Assembly: GCA_003137095.1 (NCBI GenBank)
Contig: PLET01000050.1
Location: 1-54,663 of the forward strand
DNA: 54,663 bases
Source of the DNA: Gammaproteobacteria bacterium
GTDB taxonomy: Bacteria > Pseudomonadota > Gammaproteobacteria > Steroidobacterales > Steroidobacteraceae
Reading direction: 5' to 3'
The translations under genes and the position numbers were made by a program. This document shows, in pieces, positions 8,655 to 18,405 of the stretch (positions are counted from its first letter, which is position 1; each line of letters begins with the position of its first letter). The notes below the pieces were generated by a model, which saw only the letters and a program-made list of their open reading frames with translations, ran no database searches and was not told where the DNA came from.

Positions 8655-9271
8655 ACGCGCGCGGCGCCAGTCTTGCGGGAGGCCGCGACGATCGCCGCCA
8701 GCGGCGCGTCCTGATCGGCCTCGCGCTGCTGTTCTTTGCGCCGGTCGGAATTTCCTTCTATCTGTATTACGGACACAGCACGCTGCAGCCCGGGCGCCGG
8801 GTGAACGTCGGCGAGCTGGTGCGGCCGCCGCGCCTTCTGCCGTCGGCGGCCTTGACGCTGGCGGAATCCGGCAGCACCACGCCGGAGTTGCTGCTGCACA
8901 AGTGGACCCTGCTGTACCTGGGCGGCGGCGCCTGTGACGCGCGCTGCCGCGAGGCACTGTATGACACGCGTCAGGTGCGTCTGGCGCTCGACCGCGACAT
9001 GGATCGCGTGCAGCGGGTTTTCATCGCTGACGAGCCGTGTTGTGACCTGCGATTCCTCGGGGATCAGCACCCGGATCTGATCACGGTACGGGCGGACGCC
9101 GCGGCGGCGACGCTGATCGCGCTGCTTCCCGGCGCGGACGATCATGGGGCGGGACGGGTCTACGTGGTCGATCCGCTAGGCAATTTGATGATGTACTACC
9201 CGGCGGACGCCAGGCCGAAGGGCATACTCGAAGACATGAAGCGCCTGCTGCGCCTGTCGCATATCGGTTGA
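8651..9271 (+). CDS. SCO-like thioredoxin-fold oxidase assembly protein
   Basis: 206 residues from TTG 8651, which overlaps the SURF1 stop (TTGA). One N-terminal membrane helix (about 19-40) anchors a periplasmic domain with a CxxxC pair (C95 and C99 in GACDARC), as in SCO/SenC copper chaperones. The later SCO histidine ligand (VDHS region) is missing; the equivalent segment reads VVDPLGNLMMYY. There is also a vicinal C130-C131 pair. The position between SURF1 and ctaA is typical of small SCO-like proteins in gammaproteobacterial cox clusters. It may act as a thiol reductase of CuA rather than as a full copper chaperone; that is inference. Confidence 0.7.
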   Translation: MNARGASLAGGRDDRRQRRVLIGLALLFFAPVGISFYLYYGHSTLQPGRRVNVGELVRPPRLLPSAALTLAESGSTTPELLLHKWTLLYLGGGACDARCREALYDTRQVRLALDRDMDRVQRVFIADEPCCDLRFLGDQHPDLITVRADAAAATLIALLPGADDHGAGRVYVVDPLGNLMMYYPADARPKGILEDMKRLLRLSHIG

Positions 9272-9274
9272 CCC

Positions 9275-10273
9275 ATGCAGCCGCAATACCGACTGCTATG
9301 GTTTCGCCGGCTTGCGCTGCTCGGGGCCCTGCTTGCAGCCGGCGTGATCGTATTGGGGGCCTGGGTTCGCCTGACTGATGCGGGCCTCGGATGCCCGGAT
9401 TGGCCCGGCTGTTACGGCCATGTGTATCCGGATCGAAGCCATGATTTCGCCAAGGCTCTGCACGAAATGATCCACCGCTACTTCGCCACCAGCCTCGGGC
9501 TGGTCATCGTCGGGCTGTTGGCGTGGGCCATCGCGAATCGCAAGGATCGCGGCCAGCCGCTGTTGCCGGTGGCGGCCCTGTTCGTGGTGGTGTGCCTGCA
9601 GGGCGCACTCGGCGCGTTCACGGTGACGCTGCTGCTCAAGCCCCTGATCGTGACCGCGCACCTGCTCGGCGGCCTGACCCTCTTCGGCCTGTTGTGGTGG
9701 CTGTCCCTGGTGCCGGAACGCCGCGACCTGGCGCCGCGGGAGACGGGCCTGCGCATCTACGCTCTGCTCGGCCTCGCGGCACTGATCGTGCAGGTCGCGC
9801 TCGGCGGCTGGACCAGCAGCAATTATGCCGCCCTGGCCTGTCCGGATTTTCCCACCTGCCAGTCCCGCTGGTGGCCGCCCATGGATTTCCGCGACGCCTT
9901 CGTGCTGTGGCGCGGCCTGGGGGTGGATTACGAGGGCGGCGTGCTGGCCAATCCGGCGCGGGTGGCCATCCAATTCACGCATCGATTGGGCGCCGTGGTC
10001 GCCGGCTCCATTCTCATGCTTCTGGCAATCCTCGCTTTGCTGCGGGCCAGGGGAACGCGCCTGCGGGTGGCGGCGGTGCTGTTGCTGACGGCGGTGCTGC
10101 TGCAGGCAGGCATCGGCATGGCCATGGTTCGCCGCGGCGTCCCGCTGCCGCTTGCCACGCTGCACAACGCCGGTGCGGTCATCCTGGTGTTCGCCATGGT
10201 GACTCTGCTGCGCGCACTGTGGCCGGCGCCGTCCATCGACATGGTACCCTTGGACCGTGCCATCCGTACCTGA
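9275..10273 (+). CDS. ctaA: Haem A synthase (Cox15/CtaA)
   Basis: Membrane enzyme that oxidises the C8 methyl of haem O to a formyl group, making haem A for the oxidase. The 332-residue protein has about eight helices. Conserved elements are [19 protein letters not shown] near the N-terminus (cysteine pair C40 and C46), LHEMIHRY (H63 and H67), QFTHRLGA and LHNAGAVI, which supply the haem-ligand histidines. The ATG lies 3 bases after the preceding stop. The 3' end overlaps the ctaB start by 17 bases. Confidence 0.95.
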   Translation: MQPQYRLLWFRRLALLGALLAAGVIVLGAWVRLTDAGLGCPDWPGCYGHVYPDRSHDFAKALHEMIHRYFATSLGLVIVGLLAWAIANRKDRGQPLLPVAALFVVVCLQGALGAFTVTLLLKPLIVTAHLLGGLTLFGLLWWLSLVPERRDLAPRETGLRIYALLGLAALIVQVALGGWTSSNYAALACPDFPTCQSRWWPPMDFRDAFVLWRGLGVDYEGGVLANPARVAIQFTHRLGAVVAGSILMLLAILALLRARGTRLRVAAVLLLTAVLLQAGIGMAMVRRGVPLPLATLHNAGAVILVFAMVTLLRALWPAPSIDMVPLDRAIRT

Positions 10274-11183
10274 AAATCCTCCACTGAACGTCGCCGTCGC
10301 AGGCCGCTGGCGCGACTACCTGGAGCTGACCAAACCGAAGGTCAGTCTGCTGATCGTGTTCACCGCGCTGGTGGGCATGGTGCTGGCTTCGCCCGGCATG
10401 GTGCCGCTGCCGGCGCTGCTGTTCGGCACCCTCGGAATCGCAATGGCATCCGGCTCCGCGGCCGCCTTCAACCATGTGCTCGATAGACACATCGACGAGC
10501 ACATGGCGCGCACCCGGCGGCGCCCGCTGCCGACCGGCCACCTGAGAAAGCGCCAGGCCGTGGCTTTCGCGGTGGCACTCGGCGCGTCGTCGATGCTGGT
10601 GCTGTGGTTCGCAGTCAACGCGCTCACGGCGGTATTGAGCTTTTTCACCCTGATCGGCTACGCCATGGTGTACACGGTTTGGCTGAAGCGTGCGACTCCG
10701 CAGAACATCGTCATCGGGGGAGCCGCCGGGGCCGCACCCCCGGTACTCGGTTGGGTCGCCGTCACCGGCCACATCGACTCACCGGCGTTGCTGCTGTTTC
10801 TGATCATTTTCACCTGGACGCCGCCGCACTTCTGGGCGCTGGCGATTGCAAGGCGCGACGACTACGCCAAGGCCGGCATCCCGATGTTGCCCGTCACGCA
10901 CGGCGTACCGTACACGCGGCTGCAAATCGTGCTGTACACCATCCTGTTGGTCATCAGCACGCTGCTGCCGTATCTGACCGGCATGAGCGGACTGATCTAT
11001 CTGGCCGCGGCCATCGCGTTGGACGGTCGCTTCCTCCATTACGTGCTCGAACTGCAGAAGGGTTTGAAGCCGGATCTGCCAATCCGCACATTCAGATACT
11101 CGATCAACTATCTCATGCTGCTGTTCGCGGCGCTCATTCTGGATCATTACGTGATGTTCAAGGTGTTACAGCCCGGAAACTGA
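10257..11183 (+). CDS. ctaB: Protohaem IX farnesyltransferase (haem O synthase)
   Basis: UbiA-family prenyltransferase that adds a farnesyl group to protohaem to form haem O, the CtaA substrate. The 308-residue protein begins at GTG 10257 inside the end of ctaA. It shows [11 protein letters not shown], the aspartate-rich site [19 protein letters not shown], and [13 protein letters not shown], with multiple helices. It is the last gene of the oxidase operon. Without SURF1, CtaA and CtaB the aa3 oxidase could not be matured, so the cluster is self-contained. Confidence 0.96.
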   Translation: MPSVPENPPLNVAVAGRWRDYLELTKPKVSLLIVFTALVGMVLASPGMVPLPALLFGTLGIAMASGSAAAFNHVLDRHIDEHMARTRRRPLPTGHLRKRQAVAFAVALGASSMLVLWFAVNALTAVLSFFTLIGYAMVYTVWLKRATPQNIVIGGAAGAAPPVLGWVAVTGHIDSPALLLFLIIFTWTPPHFWALAIARRDDYAKAGIPMLPVTHGVPYTRLQIVLYTILLVISTLLPYLTGMSGLIYLAAAIALDGRFLHYVLELQKGLKPDLPIRTFRYSINYLMLLFAALILDHYVMFKVLQPGN

Positions 11184-11412
11184 GAGTTATCAGCCCGGGA
11201 GCTGAGATTTGACCCGCCGAAGGCCGGCCGTCCGATAAGTGCGTTAACGTACATACGTCACGCGGGTTTTGGCACAGGCTTGCGGTGACATGATTGTGTG
11301 TGCCAATGACGGCGCATTCTCCGGCGATACCAGCATCCAAGGATGGCCCATCACGTGAAGACCGCCCGGGTTGCACCCGACTCCATGCTGCGCAATCGCA
11401 GTCGGTTCGATC
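11184..11412. other. Intergenic region before kaiB-like gene
   Basis: About 230 bases with no supported gene. A GTG-rich stretch just before the kaiB-like start leaves its exact start open. A motif resembling a sigma-54 promoter (11270-11283) is one base too short between its GG and GC elements. I see no clear hairpin terminator after ctaB. Confidence 0.4.
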
Positions 11413-11703
11413 GTGGCTAAGAGCGCGCGTTTCAAATTCAGGCTGTATGTCGCCGACGACTCGCAAAATTCGGCGCAGGCACTCGCGAACCTGAATGCGA
11501 TGTGCGAGCAGCACCTGGCCGGTCGATATGAAATCGATGTCGTGGACGTATTTCTGGAGCCGGCCCGCGCCATGGCCGACGATATCCGCATGACTCCCAC
11601 GCTGATCAAATTGTCGCCGGCTCCGGTGCAGCGGATCATCGGGACTCTCGACCAGCTCGAGCGTGTGCAGCAGATCCTGAATGTGGCACCGAGGGCCGCT
11701 TGA
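11413..11703 (+). CDS. KaiB-like circadian-clock-family protein
   Basis: 96-residue protein aligning along its whole length with KaiB: FRLYVADDSQNSAQAL, VVDVFLEPARAM, MTPTLIKLSPAPVQRIIG. These match the KaiB strand, loop and PTL..P.P..RIIG signature closely, including the fold-switching half. The acidic C-terminal tail of cyanobacterial KaiB is absent. The start is GTG 11413, just before the domain; an in-frame ATG at 11371 would add 14 residues. The stop overlaps the TTG start of the next gene. In cyanobacteria KaiB binds KaiC; no kaiC or kaiA is present here. A role as a partner of the adjacent sensory phosphodiesterase is inference from coupling. Confidence 0.85.
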   Translation: MAKSARFKFRLYVADDSQNSAQALANLNAMCEQHLAGRYEIDVVDVFLEPARAMADDIRMTPTLIKLSPAPVQRIIGTLDQLERVQQILNVAPRAA

Positions 11704-14495
11704 ACTCGAATAAGCCCCCCGCGGAAGAGGGCGGGGAGATCTCCGTGCTGATCAAGGCACTGCGCGAGGCCGATTTGCGGCTGGAGGAACTGACGGGCGG
11801 GGAGGTGGACGTCGTCTCGGACCGCGAGGGCCGGTCCTTCATGCTGAAGCATGCCCAGGATGAGTTTCGTTACAACGAGGCCGCCAAACAGGCCGCCCTC
11901 CTCAATGCGCTCCCCGCCAACATTGCGCTGGTCGATGCCCAAGGACTGATCGTGTCCGTGAATGAGGGCTGGCGGCAATTCAGCGCTGCCAACGGGCAAA
12001 TGGAGTCGGGCGGGGCCGGGGTCGGCGCCAACTACCTCGATGTCTGCGACCACACCCGGGGCGCGGCCGAACTCGAGGCCCGGCAGGTGGCCACCGGATT
12101 GCGCGCCGTGCTATCCGGGCAGGCCGCGAGCTATTCGCTCGAATATCCCTGCAACTCGCCCACCGAGAGACGCTGGTACATGGTGACGGTGACACCGCTG
12201 GCGGCCGAGCATTTGAAGGGCGCCGCGGTGATGCATTTCGATGTGTCGACACAAAAGCGCGGCGAATTGGCCATCCGGCGCTTCGCCGCGGCGATGGACG
12301 CCATCGCCGATGGAATCTATCTGGTGGATCGCGCGGACATGACTCTGATTCACGTCAACGATGCGGGTTGTCGGCTGGCCAACCTGTCGCGTGAACAGTT
12401 GATGCGGCATCAGCCGGCGGTATTCCTCGGTCAATCCCGTCAGGAGCGCGAGCGGGCCTATGATGCGCTCATCGACAACTCCGGTTCTCCCGAATCCCTC
12501 GAGGTGCCGCTACGCATCGATGGCGTCGAGCACTGGCTGGAAATCCGCCGGCACGCACATTATCTCGGGGAACGATGGGTCATCGTCATTCTGGTGCAGG
12601 ACATCACCGCACGCAGGCAGGCACAGACCGACATCCTGCGCATGAATCGCGTGCTGGCGCTGCTGAGCGGCGTGAACACCCTGATCGTGCGCGTTCGCGA
12701 CCGCGACGAGCTGTTCCAGGAGGCATGCCGCATAGCCGTCAATGCCGGCGGCTTTCGCATCGCCTGGATCGGCTTGTTCGATCATACGCAGATGAAACTG
12801 GTGCCCGCGGCATGGGAAGGCGCCGACGAGGAACTCCTGACCTTCATCAAGGACCGCTTCACCTCGAGCGCCGACTCGCCGTCCGGCGACAGCATGACCG
12901 AGCGCGCGCTTCTCGAGAAGCGTGCCGTCGTGAGCAACGATTTGGAGGAATCGCCGTGGTTTTCGGCGAGAAATGTCCGGTTGGGCATCCGCTCGATCGG
13001 TATCTGGCCTCTGATCGTCGCCGGCGAGGCCGTCGGCGTCATCGCATTTTACGCTTCAGAGAGCGGATTCTTCCACCAAGGGGAGCTCAAGCTGCTGGAC
13101 GAACTTGCGGCCGATATCGCCTTTGCCATGGATCACATCGAGAAGCTGGAGAGGATAGACTATCTGGCCTACTACGACGTGCTCACCGGTCTTGCGAACC
13201 GTCAGCTGTTTCTCGAGCGCGTCGCACAGTACATGCGCCGCGCGGTCACCGCGGGGCATAGGCTCTCCCTGCTGTGCATCGATCTGGAACGCTTCAAGAA
13301 CATCAACGACAGCCTCGGACAGGCGGCGGGCGACACCTTGTTGAAACAGGTCGCCGATTGGCTGGTGGTCCACGTGGGAAACGTGGAACTGCTGGCCCGG
13401 GTCGAGGCGGATCATTTTGCCGTCGTACTCCCCGACGTGACCCACGCGGGCGACGTGGGACGCCTCTTGGAGAAGACCATCGAACAGTTTCTCGCGCATC
13501 CGTTCCAGCTCGATGGCGCTCCGTTTCGGGTCGCGGCCAAATTTGGTGCTGCCATGTTTCCGGATGACGGTACGGACGCCGAGACCTTGTTCAAGCACGC
13601 GGAGGCGGCCGTGAAGAAGGCCAAGGCCCACGGCGACCGATACCTGTTCTATACCGAAAAAATGACCGAATCCATATCCGGCCGGCTCTCTCTGGAGAAT
13701 CAGCTGCGCCAGGCAATCGACAGGCAGGAATTCGTGCTGCATTACCAGCCGAAAATGAACTTGGGCAGCGGCGAATTGGTCGGCGCCGAGGCCCTGATCC
13801 GCTGGAACGACCCTCGCACGGGGATGGTGGCGCCGGGTCGCTTCATACCCGTGCTGGAGGAGACCGGATTGATTTATGAGGTCGGACGATGGGCGCTGAA
13901 CAGGGCCGTCGCAGACCATCTTCGCTGGTGCAGCGCCGGCCTTGCCGCCGTGCGCGTGGCGGTCAACGTGTCACCGCTGCAGCTGCGAAACCGCCGCTTC
14001 GTGGACGAGATCCGGCAGGTGGTCGGCAGCAATGCGGGTGCCGCCGCCGGTCTCGAGCTGGAGATCACCGAGAGCCTGATCATGGAAGATGTCAGACTCA
14101 GCATCCAGAGCCTGGAGGTCATCCGTGCGATGGGAGTGACCATCGCCATCGACGACTTCGGCACCGGCTTTTCATCATTGAGTTATCTGGCGAGGTTGCC
14201 GGTGCATACTCTGAAGATCGACCGCTCCTTCGTCACCGACATGACGGTCTCGGCGAATGGACTGGCCCTGGTATCCACGATCATCGCCCTGGCTCATTCA
14301 CTGAAACTGATCGTCGTGGCCGAGGGCGTCGAGACGGAGGATCAATCGCGCATGCTGGGGGTTTTGCATTGCGACGAAATACAAGGCTATTTGGTCAGCA
14401 AGCCGCTGCCCGTCGCGGACTTCGAGTCGGCCTATCTGGCGCCGCATGTTCGGGGTGCCGGCGCCGCGGGACCGGGCGCGCCCGCGGTCGGTTGA
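11700..14495 (+). CDS. PAS-PAS-GAF-GGDEF-EAL sensor, probable c-di-GMP phosphodiesterase
   Basis: 931 residues from TTG 11700, overlapping the kaiB-like stop. Order: N-terminal helical region (about 1-60), PAS (65-180), PAS (190-305), GAF (315-475), GGDEF (485-650), EAL (660-910). The GGDEF signature is replaced by E569-A-D-H-F573, so cyclase activity is unlikely. The EAL domain keeps its catalytic set: E697-A-L, N756, E788, D818-D819 (DDFGTG), K839 and E875 (AEGVE). The protein is therefore predicted to degrade c-di-GMP in response to signals bound by PAS or GAF. No membrane helix is visible, so it is probably cytoplasmic. Its stop lies 4 bases from the convergent oxidoreductase gene. Confidence 0.9.
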   Translation: MNSNKPPAEEGGEISVLIKALREADLRLEELTGGEVDVVSDREGRSFMLKHAQDEFRYNEAAKQAALLNALPANIALVDAQGLIVSVNEGWRQFSAANGQMESGGAGVGANYLDVCDHTRGAAELEARQVATGLRAVLSGQAASYSLEYPCNSPTERRWYMVTVTPLAAEHLKGAAVMHFDVSTQKRGELAIRRFAAAMDAIADGIYLVDRADMTLIHVNDAGCRLANLSREQLMRHQPAVFLGQSRQERERAYDALIDNSGSPESLEVPLRIDGVEHWLEIRRHAHYLGERWVIVILVQDITARRQAQTDILRMNRVLALLSGVNTLIVRVRDRDELFQEACRIAVNAGGFRIAWIGLFDHTQMKLVPAAWEGADEELLTFIKDRFTSSADSPSGDSMTERALLEKRAVVSNDLEESPWFSARNVRLGIRSIGIWPLIVAGEAVGVIAFYASESGFFHQGELKLLDELAADIAFAMDHIEKLERIDYLAYYDVLTGLANRQLFLERVAQYMRRAVTAGHRLSLLCIDLERFKNINDSLGQAAGDTLLKQVADWLVVHVGNVELLARVEADHFAVVLPDVTHAGDVGRLLEKTIEQFLAHPFQLDGAPFRVAAKFGAAMFPDDGTDAETLFKHAEAAVKKAKAHGDRYLFYTEKMTESISGRLSLENQLRQAIDRQEFVLHYQPKMNLGSGELVGAEALIRWNDPRTGMVAPGRFIPVLEETGLIYEVGRWALNRAVADHLRWCSAGLAAVRVAVNVSPLQLRNRRFVDEIRQVVGSNAGAAAGLELEITESLIMEDVRLSIQSLEVIRAMGVTIAIDDFGTGFSSLSYLARLPVHTLKIDRSFVTDMTVSANGLALVSTIIALAHSLKLIVVAEGVETEDQSRMLGVLHCDEIQGYLVSKPLPVADFESAYLAPHVRGAGAAGPGAPAVG

Positions 14496-14499
14496 TTCA

Positions 14500-16716
14500 C
14501 TAGGCGCTGTGCGCGGCCGCGGCGCGGGTCATTTGCGGGGAAATCGGCAGAGAACGCAGCCGCCGGCCGGTGGCGGCGAAAATGGCGTTGCAGAGCGCCG
14601 GCGCCACCAGCGCCACCGAGGGCTCACCGATGCCCCCCGGCGGCGCGTCGCTGTCGAGCAGCTGCACCTCGATCTGCGGCAGTTCGTTGCCGCGCATCAC
14701 GCGATAGGCATCGAAATTGGTCTGCTGCACGACGCCGCCCGCGATCGTCACCTCGCCCCAGAGCGCCGCCGACAGCCCGAAAATGATCCCGCCGACGATC
14801 TGCGATTCCACGATGCGCGGATTGACCATGCGCCCGCAATCCACGACGCACACGATCCTGTGGACCTTGAGCGCGCCGGCATGCACGGAGACCTCCGCCA
14901 CCTGCGCCAGATGCGTCGTATAGCCCTCCATCAACGCGATGCCCTGGTGACGGCCCTGCTGACCGCCCTGGGGCGTGCGGCCCCAGCCGGCGCGCTCCGC
15001 CACCGCCTCCAACACGCGCCGGTGGCGCGGCTTTTTTTCGAGCAGCTGCCGCCGGAACTCGTACGGATCCTTGCCGGCGGCGTGGGCCAGTTCGTCCATG
15101 AAGCATTCGATCGCGAAACAATTCGGGGCGTGGCTCACAGAGCGCATATAGCCCACGTCGATGCCGATTTCCTGGCGTGAATAATCCACCGCCACGTTCG
15201 GCACGTCGTAGGGGAAGTTGACGGCATACTCGATCACGGAATCATCGACCCCCTTGACCGGCGGAAACATGCGCGCGGTGATCGACGGGCTCACGATGTG
15301 CAAACGCCAGGCGGTGAGCCGGTCGCCGTCGAAACCGGCCGCCAGATCCAGGATGGCCGGCGGCCTGTAGGTGTCGTGCGTCATGTCGTCTTCGCGCGTC
15401 CAGATCAGCTTCACTGGCGCGCCGACCGCCTTCGAGGCCTGCACGGCCGCGGGAATGAAATCGACGTCCAGGCGCCGCCCGAAACCGCCCCCGAGCAGCG
15501 TGGTATGGACGTTGACCTGCGAGGGCAGCAGTCCCGCGGCCATGGCTGCGGTGCTCTGGGAGACCTGCTGCACCTGCGTGCCCACATACAGATCGCACCC
15601 GTCCGGCCGGACGTCGGCCGTGCAATTCATCGGCTCCATGGTTGCGTGTGCCAGCAACGGCAGCTCGTACATGGCGCGCAGCGTGCGGTGCGCGGATTTG
15701 AGCGCAGCCGTGGCATCACCGTCGGCACGGGCGGAAAGTCCCGGGCCGGACGCCGCGGCCTTGCGCAGCAGTTTGCGGATGCCGCCGTTGTCGAGGGTGG
15801 CGTTGGCGCCGGATTCCCAGGTCACCTGCAGGGCATCGCGCGCCCGCAATGCCTGCCAGAAGTGATCGGCGACCACCACCACGCCGCTCGCGGTGACGAG
15901 CACCTGGTGGACCCCCGCCATCTTGCCGGCGGCGGCTGAATCCACGGATTTGACACTGCCGCCCAGCACCGGACTTTGCGCCAGCGCGGCGTGCAGCATG
16001 CCGGGCAGCTTGACGTCGATGCCGAATTCGGCGCTGCCGTCCACCTTGCCCGGCGTATCCAGGCGCGGCAGCGGGCGGCCCAGCAGCCGGAAGCTGCCGG
16101 GCGCCTTGAGCGCCACGCTCTTCGGCAACGGCAATTTCGCGGCGGCCGCGGCGAGTTCGCCGTAGGTCATCGAACCACCCTGCGGGTTCACGACCCGGCC
16201 GTTCTGCGCCCGGCACTCGACCGCATCGATGCGCCAGGCCTGCGCCGCGGCGGCGATCAGCACGGTGCGTGCCTGCGCACCGGCCGTGCGCAGCTTGTCC
16301 CAGGCATCCTGCACGCTGTTGCTGGTGCCGGTGATCTGGCCGCCGTTTCCGGGATTGACGTAGGCATCACCGACCGGCGCCGCGACGATCTTCACGGCAT
16401 CCAGGCCGATCTCGAGCTCCTCGGCCAGCAGCATGGGCAACGCCGTGTAGACCCCCTGTCCCATCTCGGAGCGATCGACGATCATCGTGATGGTGTCATC
16501 GGCGCCGATACGCAGCCAGGCATTCAAATCGCGGCCGCCCGCGTCCGCGCTGCCGGCCGCGTCCGCGGCCGGCGGAGACTTTGCGCCACAGCCGGGCAGC
16601 GACAGGCCGATGATCAGTCCGCCGCCGAGCGTGGCGGCGGCGTCGAGGAATTCGCGCCGGTTCACCTGTACGGCCGGCGCGGTCGCGGGCGCGCGCAGCC
16701 CGCCGGAGCCGCTCAT
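14500..16716 (-). CDS. Molybdopterin-binding subunit, isoquinoline 1-oxidoreductase type
   Basis: Large subunit of a xanthine-oxidase-family hydroxylase. The 738-residue protein starts at ATG 16716, overlapping the small-subunit stop (ATGA). Near the N-terminus is a twin-arginine export motif (NRREFLDAA) followed by a hydrophobic stretch and a lipobox-like LPGC. Later come [27 protein letters not shown], a molybdopterin-contact GIGEP motif with the likely catalytic glutamate near the C-terminus, and an internal duplicated fold typical of the family. The substrate cannot be told from sequence; such enzymes hydroxylate N-heterocycles or oxidise aldehydes. Export to the periplasm is inferred from the signal. 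No cytochrome partner is encoded next to it. Confidence 0.88.
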   Translation of the reverse strand: MSGSGGLRAPATAPAVQVNRREFLDAAATLGGGLIIGLSLPGCGAKSPPAADAAGSADAGGRDLNAWLRIGADDTITMIVDRSEMGQGVYTALPMLLAEELEIGLDAVKIVAAPVGDAYVNPGNGGQITGTSNSVQDAWDKLRTAGAQARTVLIAAAAQAWRIDAVECRAQNGRVVNPQGGSMTYGELAAAAAKLPLPKSVALKAPGSFRLLGRPLPRLDTPGKVDGSAEFGIDVKLPGMLHAALAQSPVLGGSVKSVDSAAAGKMAGVHQVLVTASGVVVVADHFWQALRARDALQVTWESGANATLDNGGIRKLLRKAAASGPGLSARADGDATAALKSAHRTLRAMYELPLLAHATMEPMNCTADVRPDGCDLYVGTQVQQVSQSTAAMAAGLLPSQVNVHTTLLGGGFGRRLDVDFIPAAVQASKAVGAPVKLIWTREDDMTHDTYRPPAILDLAAGFDGDRLTAWRLHIVSPSITARMFPPVKGVDDSVIEYAVNFPYDVPNVAVDYSRQEIGIDVGYMRSVSHAPNCFAIECFMDELAHAAGKDPYEFRRQLLEKKPRHRRVLEAVAERAGWGRTPQGGQQGRHQGIALMEGYTTHLAQVAEVSVHAGALKVHRIVCVVDCGRMVNPRIVESQIVGGIIFGLSAALWGEVTIAGGVVQQTNFDAYRVMRGNELPQIEVQLLDSDAPPGGIGEPSVALVAPALCNAIFAATGRRLRSLPISPQMTRAAAAHSA

Positions 16717-17228
16717 CGGCCTGTTCCGGTCTTGAGTATTTCCGCGGCGCGATGGATCGCATGCCGGATCCTCGGGTAGGTGCCGCAGCGGCAGAGGTTG
16801 CCCGACATCGCGGTGTCGATGTCGGCGTCGCTCGGTGCAGGGTTGGCCTCGAGCAGGGCAGCGGCACTCATGATCTGGCCCGACTGGCAATATCCGCATT
16901 GCGGCACGTCGAGCTCGATCCATGCGCGCTGCACCGCATGACTGCGATCCGGCGACAGCCCTTCGATGGTCGTGATCATTCGGCCCTGTACGGTACTCAA
17001 AGGGATCGAGCAGGAACGCACGGGCGCGCCGTCCAGGTGCACCGTGCAGGCGCCGCACAAGGCACGGCCGCAGCCGAATTTCGTGCCGGTCATGCCGAGG
17101 TGGTCGCGCAAAATCCACAACAGCGGCGTATCGGCCGCGGCCTCGACGGCCAACTCCCGCCCGTTGACGGTGATTTTGAAGGCTTGCGGCCGGGCTTGTG
17201 TGTCCTGAACTGGCGCGGTTTGCATCAT
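16713..17228 (-). CDS. [2Fe-2S] subunit of molybdenum hydroxylase
   Basis: 171-residue electron-transfer subunit with two [2Fe-2S] clusters. The plant-type cluster uses C53, C58, C61 and C73 ([10 protein letters not shown]); the second uses C111, C114, C146 and C148 ([17 protein letters not shown]). Length and motifs match IorA-type small subunits. The start is one of two adjacent ATGs at 17228 and 17225. It is transcribed first and its stop overlaps the large-subunit start, so the two are coupled. It has no export signal of its own and could be carried out with the large subunit's twin-arginine signal; that is known for the family and inferred here. Confidence 0.92.
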   Translation of the reverse strand: MMQTAPVQDTQARPQAFKITVNGRELAVEAAADTPLLWILRDHLGMTGTKFGCGRALCGACTVHLDGAPVRSCSIPLSTVQGRMITTIEGLSPDRSHAVQRAWIELDVPQCGYCQSGQIMSAAALLEANPAPSDADIDTAMSGNLCRCGTYPRIRHAIHRAAEILKTGTGR

Positions 17229-17291
17229 CGGCGGCAGAGTCTCAATGTGGACAGATCGTGTCAAGGCCGCACAGGATGCTAGGATCGCGCC

Positions 17292-18362
17292 GTGCCGACC
17301 GTATCGACCTTCTATCCCCGCGTGTTTGCGCTCGCCCTGGCGGCGATTCTCGGCTACGCGCTGATGTTGATATTCGAGCCGTTCGCCGGCGCCATGACCT
17401 GGGCGGCGTTCCTCGCATTTCTGCTGTTTCCGCTCAATCTGCGGCTGCGGCGGCGGTTTGGCGGCGGCACCAGCGCGGCGGCCGGGCTCCTCACGCTTCT
17501 GGCGCCCATCGTGGTGCTGCTGCCGCTGACGGCACTGTCGGTCGAGTTCGTCGCGCAGATCTCGGCGCTGCTGCAGCTTCTGCAAAGGTCGGTCACGAAA
17601 CTGGACATCAATTCGTTTGCCGACCTGCAGAAATTCCCGCTGATCGCGAGCGCCAATATCTGGCTGCAGTCGCATGGTTCGATTTCGGCGCAGCAGGTGC
17701 AGGGTTGGCTGGTGGCCGGCACGCGCGAGGTGCTGGAGCGGGCGGCGCGTTTCAGCGGCTCCTTTTTCCTTGGCGCCCTGAGCTCGGTGATCGGATTCGC
17801 GCTGATGTTGTTCTTGCTGTTTTTCTTCCTGCGCGACGGCGATGCCATGATCGTGCGTGCGCGCGGACTCATACCGCTGGACGAGCAGCGCAAGGATCGG
17901 CTCATCAACCGGCTGGCATTGATCACCCGGGCCATCGTGTTCGGCACCAGCCTGACGGCGCTGCTGCAGGGAATCCTGCTTGCGATCGGCTTCGGCATTG
18001 CCGGACTTCCCTCGCCGGTGGTATTCGGGGTGGCGGGCGCGCTCTTGTCCATGCTGCCCGTCGGCGGCACGACGCTGCTGTGGGGGCCGGCCGTGATCTG
18101 GCTGTTCGTCGAGGGCAGGTGGGGATTCGCGATTTTCATGCTGGTCTGGGGTGCGATGCTGGCGGCCCTCGACAACGTGCTGCGCCCGCTGCTGATTTCG
18201 GGGCGCGCCCGGATTTCCACCCTGGCCGTGTTTCTGGGCGCCCTCGGCGGCATTTCAGCATTCGGCGCGATCGGCGTCATCGCGGGTCCCATCGTGCTGT
18301 CACTGGCGATCGCCCTGGTCGAATTCTCGGAGGAAGGCCGCGTCAACAACCCCGCCGCATGA
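17292..18362 (+). CDS. AI-2E/PerM family membrane protein
   Basis: 356-residue polytopic protein with about seven or eight hydrophobic helices and the family segments [33 protein letters not shown] and [16 protein letters not shown] stretches. The family contains putative autoinducer-2 exporters and PerM-type permeases; most members have no proven substrate. The start is GTG 17292, 63 bases from the divergent molybdenum hydroxylase, so both promoters share that gap. It is followed 43 bases later by uvrD. Confidence 0.85.
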   Translation: MPTVSTFYPRVFALALAAILGYALMLIFEPFAGAMTWAAFLAFLLFPLNLRLRRRFGGGTSAAAGLLTLLAPIVVLLPLTALSVEFVAQISALLQLLQRSVTKLDINSFADLQKFPLIASANIWLQSHGSISAQQVQGWLVAGTREVLERAARFSGSFFLGALSSVIGFALMLFLLFFFLRDGDAMIVRARGLIPLDEQRKDRLINRLALITRAIVFGTSLTALLQGILLAIGFGIAGLPSPVVFGVAGALLSMLPVGGTTLLWGPAVIWLFVEGRWGFAIFMLVWGAMLAALDNVLRPLLISGRARISTLAVFLGALGGISAFGAIGVIAGPIVLSLAIALVEFSEEGRVNNPAA

Positions 18363-18405
18363 GTTGCCTCGCACGCCGCGCCGGTGCAGTACAATCCGCG
18401 CCCTG

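Noticed and set aside
11270..11283. Sigma-54-like promoter TGGCAC...TTGC before the kaiB-like gene
   Set aside because: The GG and GC elements are 9 bases apart instead of the required 10.
14446..16779. Long plus-strand ORFs across the molybdenum hydroxylase genes
   Set aside because: They are antisense frames of a G+C-rich gene with clear motifs on the minus strand.
18390..18395. TACAAT hexamer just before uvrD
   Set aside because: No -35 at 16-18 bases, and transcription would begin almost at the start codon.
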